DNA of 64,000 bases from Bacillus_AD sp047238185 (GTDB lineage Bacteria > Bacillota > Bacilli > Bacillales > DSM-1321). Where the stretch lies: positions 124,001-188,000 of the forward strand of contig NZ_JBDFMI010000006.1 in NCBI RefSeq assembly GCF_047238185.1. Direction: 5' to 3'. This document shows, one piece after another, positions 59,158-64,000 of this stretch; position 1 is the first letter of the stretch, and every line of letters begins with the position of its first letter. The translations under genes were made by a program, and so were the position numbers. The notes beneath the pieces were generated by a model that saw only the letters and a list, made by a program, of their open reading frames with translations, was not told where the DNA came from and searched no databases.

Positions 59158-60927
59158 TTACCAGTTACGGTGATCCAAATGTGCATATTTAGGCAGGATT
59201 CTTGTTGGCAGATGCAGGGCGTCCTTACGGAATGGAGGCGCCAGCTGTGTGCCATCGACCTGGATATCAATGACAGTCGGTTTGTCTGCATGCAAAGCGG
59301 TTTGAAGCGCTTCGCGCAAATCTTCCGGTGTATCGACACGTACACCGTTTGCTCCCATGCTGATGGCGACATCTGCGAAGTTCGGCCCTTCAATATCTGC
59401 TCCCACAAAGCGGTTATTATAGAAGTCGACCTGGTTTTTCTTCTCGGCACACCATGCACCGTTATTGAATACACACGCAACGATCGGCAGCTTTTGCTCG
59501 ACGGCAGTGCTTACCTCATGAAGGCTCATGCCCCATGCGCCGTCGCCGACGATTGCCACGACCGGTGAATCCGGCTCGGCCAATTTCGCTCCCATGGCAG
59601 CAGGATAGGCAAAACCGCAGTTGCCGAATGTCAATGCAGCCAAATGCTTGCGCGGCTTGCTGAATTTCAAATAAGCATTGGACGTGGAAGAAGTGTTGCC
59701 GATATCAGATGACACGATTGTATCCGCTGTAATCGTTCTGGAGATTTCCAAAAGCGCACGTCTAGGGTTCATCGGTTTGCCCGGCACCATAGCGAGGTCT
59801 ACCAATTCTTTCTCCCATGCTTCTTTCTCCTTGGCCACATCTTGAAGCTTGCTCTCGTTTACTGCACGCTTGCCGCCGCTTTCCTTCATGCGCTTCAATA
59901 TCTCATCCGTTGCATCTTTGGCATCGCCAAGAATTCCGACTTCCACAGGATGGGTACGGGCTATATTGGCATGGTTGATATCGATTTGAATGATCTTGGC
60001 ATGAGTCGGGAAGTAGTCGATATCGTAGCAAGGCAGTGTTCCGAATACAGACAGGCGAGTTCCGATCGCCAGGACAACATCCGCTTCCTTCAGTGTATTC
60101 ATCGCCGCCTTTGAGCCCATATACCCGATCGGCCCCACGGAAAGTTCATGGTCATAAGGGAAAGCGTCGTTATGCATATAAGAGACAGCAACAGGTGCAG
60201 TCAAATAGTCAGCGATTTCCTTCACATTATCCACTGCGTCTGCATCGACAGCGCCCCTGCCTGAAATAATGACGGGATTTTTGGCAGCCAATAGTTCTTG
60301 GACTGCTTGATCGATTGCATTGGAATCGCCGTATCCTTTTTTCTCTACACGATACTGATGCGGTTCAAGGATATAATCCTCCACCTCGCCATAGAAATAA
60401 TCACGCGGAATATCATAAAGGACCGGCCCTCTTTCCGCGTAGGCAAGCCGGAAAGCCGTGCGAAGGCAGTCTGCTACCCGGCTTGGGTGTGTGACGCGCA
60501 CTGTCGCCTTTGTGATTTTATCGAAGACCGATACCTGGTCGCATTCCTGGAAGCCGTCCCAGCCAATCGTCTTAGTTCCCGCGGAAGGGGAAATGATGAC
60601 CATCGGAGTATGGGCCATGTTAGCTGCTGCAACCGAAGTGACCATATTTGTGATTCCCGGGCCATTCTGCCCCACAATGACACCGGCTTTTCCCGTCACA
60701 CGAGTATAGGCATCCGCCATGTGGGCCGCACTCTGTTCATGGCGGACCGGAATGAATTCAATCTCAGCCGCCGGAAGCAGATCAAGCATATCCATGAACG
60801 CGGAACCGAGAATTCCATAAATCTGATCGATCTTCTCTGCCAATAAAGTCTCAACTATTGCTTCACTTGGCGTCATTTTCACCTTTTGCTTACTCATTAC
60901 CTTTAATTCCGTTTCTGCTTTTGCCAT
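59158..60927 (-). CDS. xsc: Sulfoacetaldehyde acetyltransferase Xsc
   Basis: Thiamine-diphosphate enzyme converting sulfoacetaldehyde and phosphate to acetyl phosphate and sulfite (EC 2.3.3.15), the desulfonation step of taurine breakdown. The 589-residue protein has the three-domain fold of the family: the activating Glu in PVRHEQSAAHMADAYTR, and the ThDP/Mg motif GDGAWGMSLHE...NN. Segments such as GWDGFQECDQ and IPRDYFYGEVED are characteristic of Xsc rather than acetolactate synthase. It is 26 bases downstream of tpa. AAAGGTAG precedes the ATG. Confidence 0.93.
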   Translation of the reverse strand: MAKAETELKVMSKQKVKMTPSEAIVETLLAEKIDQIYGILGSAFMDMLDLLPAAEIEFIPVRHEQSAAHMADAYTRVTGKAGVIVGQNGPGITNMVTSVAAANMAHTPMVIISPSAGTKTIGWDGFQECDQVSVFDKITKATVRVTHPSRVADCLRTAFRLAYAERGPVLYDIPRDYFYGEVEDYILEPHQYRVEKKGYGDSNAIDQAVQELLAAKNPVIISGRGAVDADAVDNVKEIADYLTAPVAVSYMHNDAFPYDHELSVGPIGYMGSKAAMNTLKEADVVLAIGTRLSVFGTLPCYDIDYFPTHAKIIQIDINHANIARTHPVEVGILGDAKDATDEILKRMKESGGKRAVNESKLQDVAKEKEAWEKELVDLAMVPGKPMNPRRALLEISRTITADTIVSSDIGNTSSTSNAYLKFSKPRKHLAALTFGNCGFAYPAAMGAKLAEPDSPVVAIVGDGAWGMSLHEVSTAVEQKLPIVACVFNNGAWCAEKKNQVDFYNNRFVGADIEGPNFADVAISMGANGVRVDTPEDLREALQTALHADKPTVIDIQVDGTQLAPPFRKDALHLPTRILPKYAHLDHRNW

Positions 60928-60953
60928 TTGAACACTACCTTTCTCTATTTCGA

Positions 60954-62318
60954 TTAGTTAATGGATGCGAATGCTTGATTGACCGTTTCAATAAGGAAAT
61001 CCAGATCCTCTTCCGTCGATGATAGCGGCGGAGCGATGATCAGCACATTATTGAAGCCAGGGACGGTATCCCCATTCCGGCCGATAATCAGACCCTTTTG
61101 TTTGCAGAAGCCGATGATTTTCGTAATCAGCTCATCGGAAGCCGGCTTCTTCGATTCTTTATCCTCTACCATTTCGATTCCATACAAGAAACCGGCATGG
61201 CGGACTTCGCCGACATTCGGGTGCTTCGCCAATCCCTTTAAACGGCCGAGATGGCTTTCGCCCAATTGCGCAACTCTTGAAACGATTTGTTCCCTTTCGA
61301 TAATCTCGATATTTTTCAAGGCAACCGCACAGCTTGCCGGGTGTCCGCCGTATGTGGAGACATGGCGGAGATGATTATCGCTGTCATTGCCTTTGAATTT
61401 TTCATAAATAGACGATTTCACAGCTGTCGCGCCTAATGGCAGATAACCGCTTGTGAGCCCTTTCGCCATCGTGACGATATCCGGCTGGACACCTTCCGAA
61501 TGCATGAACCCGAACATCTTTCCGGTGCGGCCGAATCCTGACACAACCTCATCCATAATGAGCAGGACATCATGCTTGCGGCATATTTCGGCAACCCTCT
61601 GTAGATACGAAGGAGATGGAACAATGACTCCTCCCCCGGAGATAAACGGCTCCATGATGACACCGGCAACAGTTTCAGCACCTTCCCAGTTAATGACCTG
61701 GTCGATAAAATCGGCTGCCGCCTGGTCGCAATCCGCCACTCCCTCCCCAAAAGGATTACGGTAGCTATATGGCGGCGGCACATGCAGGAAGCCCGGAAGC
61801 GCAGGATCATATTTGACACGGCGGTTCGCCTGGGCCGTGGCACTAAGGGCGCCCAAGGTGGAGCCATGATAGGCGCGATACCGAGAAATGAATTTATATT
61901 TACCCGGATTGCCGTTTTGGGCGTGGTATTGCCGGGCGATTTTGAATGCTGTTTCATTGGCTTCGGATCCGCTGTTCGAGAAAAAGGTTTTGTATGAATC
62001 GCCTAGGAGTTCGCTGATTTTGGCTGAGAGTTCAATTGCTGGAAGATGGCTTAAGGTGAGTGGAAAATATGAGAGTTTTGACATTTGTTCTGCGGCTGCA
62101 TCCACGATTTCTTTTCTGCCGTGACCGACGTTCAGGCACCACAATCCGGATACCCCATCCAAGTATGATTTGCCGTTGATATCGGTAAACCAGGAGCCTT
62201 TACCCGATTCCGCTATGAAAGGCGCTCCGCCTTCCACATGGCGGCTCATTGCGTGCCACAAATGGTTATTATCCTTTTGGGCAAGCTCCTCGGCATTTTT
62301 CAATTTTACAGTTTCCAT
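60954..62318 (-). CDS. tpa: Taurine:pyruvate aminotransferase Tpa
   Basis: Class III PLP aminotransferase transferring the amino group of taurine to pyruvate, giving sulfoacetaldehyde and L-alanine (EC 2.6.1.77). The 454-residue protein has YLDGVSGLWCLNVGHGRKEI near the start, SGSEANETAFKIARQYH for phosphate binding, the Asp in LIMDEVVSGFGRTG, and the PLP-binding Lys in TMAKGLTSGYLPLGA. The neighbours xsc and ald fix the assignment among related omega-aminotransferases. GAAGGGGGA precedes the ATG. Confidence 0.92.
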   Translation of the reverse strand: METVKLKNAEELAQKDNNHLWHAMSRHVEGGAPFIAESGKGSWFTDINGKSYLDGVSGLWCLNVGHGRKEIVDAAAEQMSKLSYFPLTLSHLPAIELSAKISELLGDSYKTFFSNSGSEANETAFKIARQYHAQNGNPGKYKFISRYRAYHGSTLGALSATAQANRRVKYDPALPGFLHVPPPYSYRNPFGEGVADCDQAAADFIDQVINWEGAETVAGVIMEPFISGGGVIVPSPSYLQRVAEICRKHDVLLIMDEVVSGFGRTGKMFGFMHSEGVQPDIVTMAKGLTSGYLPLGATAVKSSIYEKFKGNDSDNHLRHVSTYGGHPASCAVALKNIEIIEREQIVSRVAQLGESHLGRLKGLAKHPNVGEVRHAGFLYGIEMVEDKESKKPASDELITKIIGFCKQKGLIIGRNGDTVPGFNNVLIIAPPLSSTEEDLDFLIETVNQAFASIN

Positions 62319-62347
62319 CGTATTCCCCCTTCGTTATCGTTTTTCGA

Positions 62348-63481
62348 TTATAATCCTGCCGGAACAGATTGAAGCAGCTTCTGGAATGGATAGCATACAG
62401 CTTTATAGGTTTGGGCTACCGCCTTATGCGTGATCCGCCCCTTGAATGTATTCAAGCCTTTTTCCATCGGTAGGCTGGACAGAAGCGCTTTTTCCAGCCC
62501 TTTGTCTGCCAGCTGGATTAAATATGGCGTCGTCACATTCGCCAGTGCGAAAGTGGACGTTTTGCTGACGGCGCCAGGAATATTCGGCACTGCATAATGG
62601 ACCACTCCATGCTTCGTATAAGTCGGTTCTTCATGCGAGGTGATCCGGTCGATCGTTTCAATAGAGCCGCCCTGATCGATGGCAACATCAATAATGACCG
62701 AGCTCGGGTCCATTTTTTCAACCATCGACGATGTAACGAGCCGCGGGGCTTTCGCTCCCGGTATCAATACCGCGCCGATCAATAGATCCGCCGCAATCAC
62801 TTCCTGCTCGATATTGAACGGGTTGGAAATGCACGTCTTGATCCGCCCGGCAAATTGATCATCCAACTGGCGCAGCCTTTCAGCGCTTATATCGAGGATG
62901 GTGACATCGGCTCCAAGCCCGGCTGCCATTTTGGCTGCGTTTGTCCCGACAACTCCTCCTCCGATAATGGTCACCTTAGCCGGCTTGACCCCCGGAACTC
63001 CCCCCAATAGAATCCCTTTGCCGCCATGCATCTTCTCCAGGAACTGGGCTCCCAATTGGACGGACATTCTTCCGGCAATTTCGCTCATCGGAGTCAATAG
63101 AGGAAGCGACCCGTTATCCAATTGGATCGTTTCATAGGCAATCGCTGTTACCTCCCGCTGCAGCAGTGCCTGAGTCAGTTCAGGCTCGGCGGATAAGTGC
63201 AAGTACGTGAATAATATCAGCTCTTTCCGGAAAAATCGGTACTCCTCTTTTTGCGGCTCTTTCACCTTCACAACCACGTCTGCCGCCCACACCTCATCAG
63301 CCGTATCTACAACATGTGCTCCTGCCTGTCTGTACAAGTCATCCGTTATGCCGCTTCCTGCACCCGCCCCCTTCTGTACAAGCACTTGATGGCCGTGTTG
63401 TTTGATAGCGCTTACACTAGCGGGTATAAGAGACACCCGGTTTTCATTATTTTTAATCTCTTTTGGAACTCCAATAATCAT
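62348..63481 (-). CDS. ald: Alanine dehydrogenase Ald
   Basis: NAD-dependent oxidative deamination of L-alanine to pyruvate and ammonia (EC 1.4.1.1), here regenerating pyruvate for Tpa. The 377-residue protein starts MIIGVPKEIKNNENRVSLIP, with the Lys and His of the active site in VLVQKGAGAGSG and FTYLHLSAEPELT and the NAD site in VTIIGGGVVGTNAAKMA. The ATG at 63481 has GGGGGAG upstream; the longer frame is rejected. First gene of ald-tpa-xsc. Confidence 0.95.
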   Translation of the reverse strand: MIIGVPKEIKNNENRVSLIPASVSAIKQHGHQVLVQKGAGAGSGITDDLYRQAGAHVVDTADEVWAADVVVKVKEPQKEEYRFFRKELILFTYLHLSAEPELTQALLQREVTAIAYETIQLDNGSLPLLTPMSEIAGRMSVQLGAQFLEKMHGGKGILLGGVPGVKPAKVTIIGGGVVGTNAAKMAAGLGADVTILDISAERLRQLDDQFAGRIKTCISNPFNIEQEVIAADLLIGAVLIPGAKAPRLVTSSMVEKMDPSSVIIDVAIDQGGSIETIDRITSHEEPTYTKHGVVHYAVPNIPGAVSKTSTFALANVTTPYLIQLADKGLEKALLSSLPMEKGLNTFKGRITHKAVAQTYKAVCYPFQKLLQSVPAGL

Positions 63482-63695
63482 GTGCCCACTCCCCCATTCG
63501 TATCGTGATTTCGTTTGCATCATAAATAAATGAAATGTTATCAGGACGTCCGTACCAGTTCGGTTAAGGAACTATAAGGTGATTAAATCATACAGTTACA
63601 TAATATTCAATATTTTCTGTTAATATTATCTATCGATATTTCCAACTCTATTTATCGGAAAATCGAATGAATCAAATTCCTCCTGATCTAGCATT
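63482..63695 (-). promoter_or_regulatory. Intergenic control region upstream of ald
   Basis: AT-rich 214 bases containing no gene. A minus-strand TATGAT-like -10 occurs near 63580 without a clear -35. The operator of the neighbouring GntR regulator probably lies here, but I cannot single it out. Confidence 0.35.
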
Positions 63696-64000
63696 TCAGC
63701 TGTTTTTCTTTGAAAGCTTCATCCGGAATGAGTACAAATCCGCCCGGAAGCTGCCGACATAATATTCAATGATCCGCCCTTGTTCATCGCTTAATATACG
63801 CTCTGTAATCAATGCAAAAGCCTCTGCATCAACCTCGAGCAAACATGCATCTTGCTTCGACAACGGTGCGCACGCAATGACCTGCTCTGCTTCCTCCAGC
63901 TGTATATGCAAATTATGTTCCAATATATCGTATAAAGTCCCTTTATCTATGTCATACCGGGCTAGCTTTTCCCCTATTTCCACCGGATAATACTGGACTT
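63696..64000 (-). CDS. C-terminal part of a GntR-family regulator (UTRA ligand domain), cut by window edge
   Basis: About 101 residues in frame to the window end (VQYYPVEIGEKLARYDIDKGTLYDIL to the stop). They form the second half of a UTRA effector domain, recognised by EAEQVIACAPLSKQDACLLEV, AFALITERILSDEQGRIIEYYVGSFRADLYSFRM. The DNA-binding half lies outside the window. It sits upstream of ald-tpa-xsc on the same strand and is the best local candidate for a taurine-responsive regulator. Confidence 0.82.
   Translation of the reverse strand, partial: VQYYPVEIGEKLARYDIDKGTLYDILEHNLHIQLEEAEQVIACAPLSKQDACLLEVDAEAFALITERILSDEQGRIIEYYVGSFRADLYSFRMKLSKKNS

Overview
This window comes from a low-to-moderate GC, spore-forming member of the Bacillaceae (Bacillus sensu lato). 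The evidence is a HutP-controlled histidine operon, TagO, SecA2 with SlaP, an SLH-type S-layer protein, SinR/SinI with tapA-sipW-tasA, Bacillus-type Fnr with C-terminal cysteines, strong AGGAGG ribosome sites and many hairpin/U-tract terminators. I cannot name the species. I saw no rRNA, tRNA, CRISPR array or intact transposase.

Layout. 0-5.4 kb (minus): hutP-hutH-hutU-hutI for histidine degradation, with a HutP attenuator between hutP and hutH, followed by a cut-off transporter. 5.4-11.2 kb: tagO, then divergently secA2-slaP and a TerC-family gene, an S-layer export set. 11.4-24.9 kb: a MOSC protein, ywiC with an Fnr-type promoter, and a long minus-strand nitrate-respiration block narGHJI-nreABC-narK-moaA-fnr. 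25-32.2 kb: a coupled pair of small surface or spore-coat-like genes, a very large secreted subtilase, an SLH-anchored amidase and a stalk-domain protein.

32.7-37.5 kb: the main S-layer gene, then a domain V-bearing ORF-less group II intron, then the broken 3' part of another surface-protein gene. 38-47.5 kb is the most striking region, a biofilm-matrix locus. It holds tapA-sipW, four TasA/CalY paralogues, a coiled-coil exported protein and a TasA-like protein with a wall-sorting signal (LPNTA). A class D sortase is translationally coupled to a second SinR-like regulator. SinR-type boxes lie in the divergent control region. sinR and sinI are convergent, and sinI (46 codons) sits behind a c-di-GMP-I-type riboswitch whose downstream hairpin covers the sinI ribosome site. 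Together these suggest that a nucleotide second messenger is wired directly to SinI translation and so to SinR-controlled matrix genes.

47.6-51 kb: a secreted nuclease/phosphatase and an HD nucleotidase-like protein. 51-55.7 kb: a FadR-type regulator diverging from a GarR/LtnD-like dehydrogenase, a four-carbon-acid-sugar kinase and a GntP permease, with three GTATAC dyads phased at 21 bp. 55.8-64 kb: two tandem duplicate APC permeases, then xsc, tpa and ald for taurine to acetyl phosphate plus sulfite, and a cut-off GntR/UTRA regulator.

The window therefore combines cell-surface construction (S-layer, wall polymer, matrix fibres) with several catabolic and respiratory modules that each carry a local regulator.
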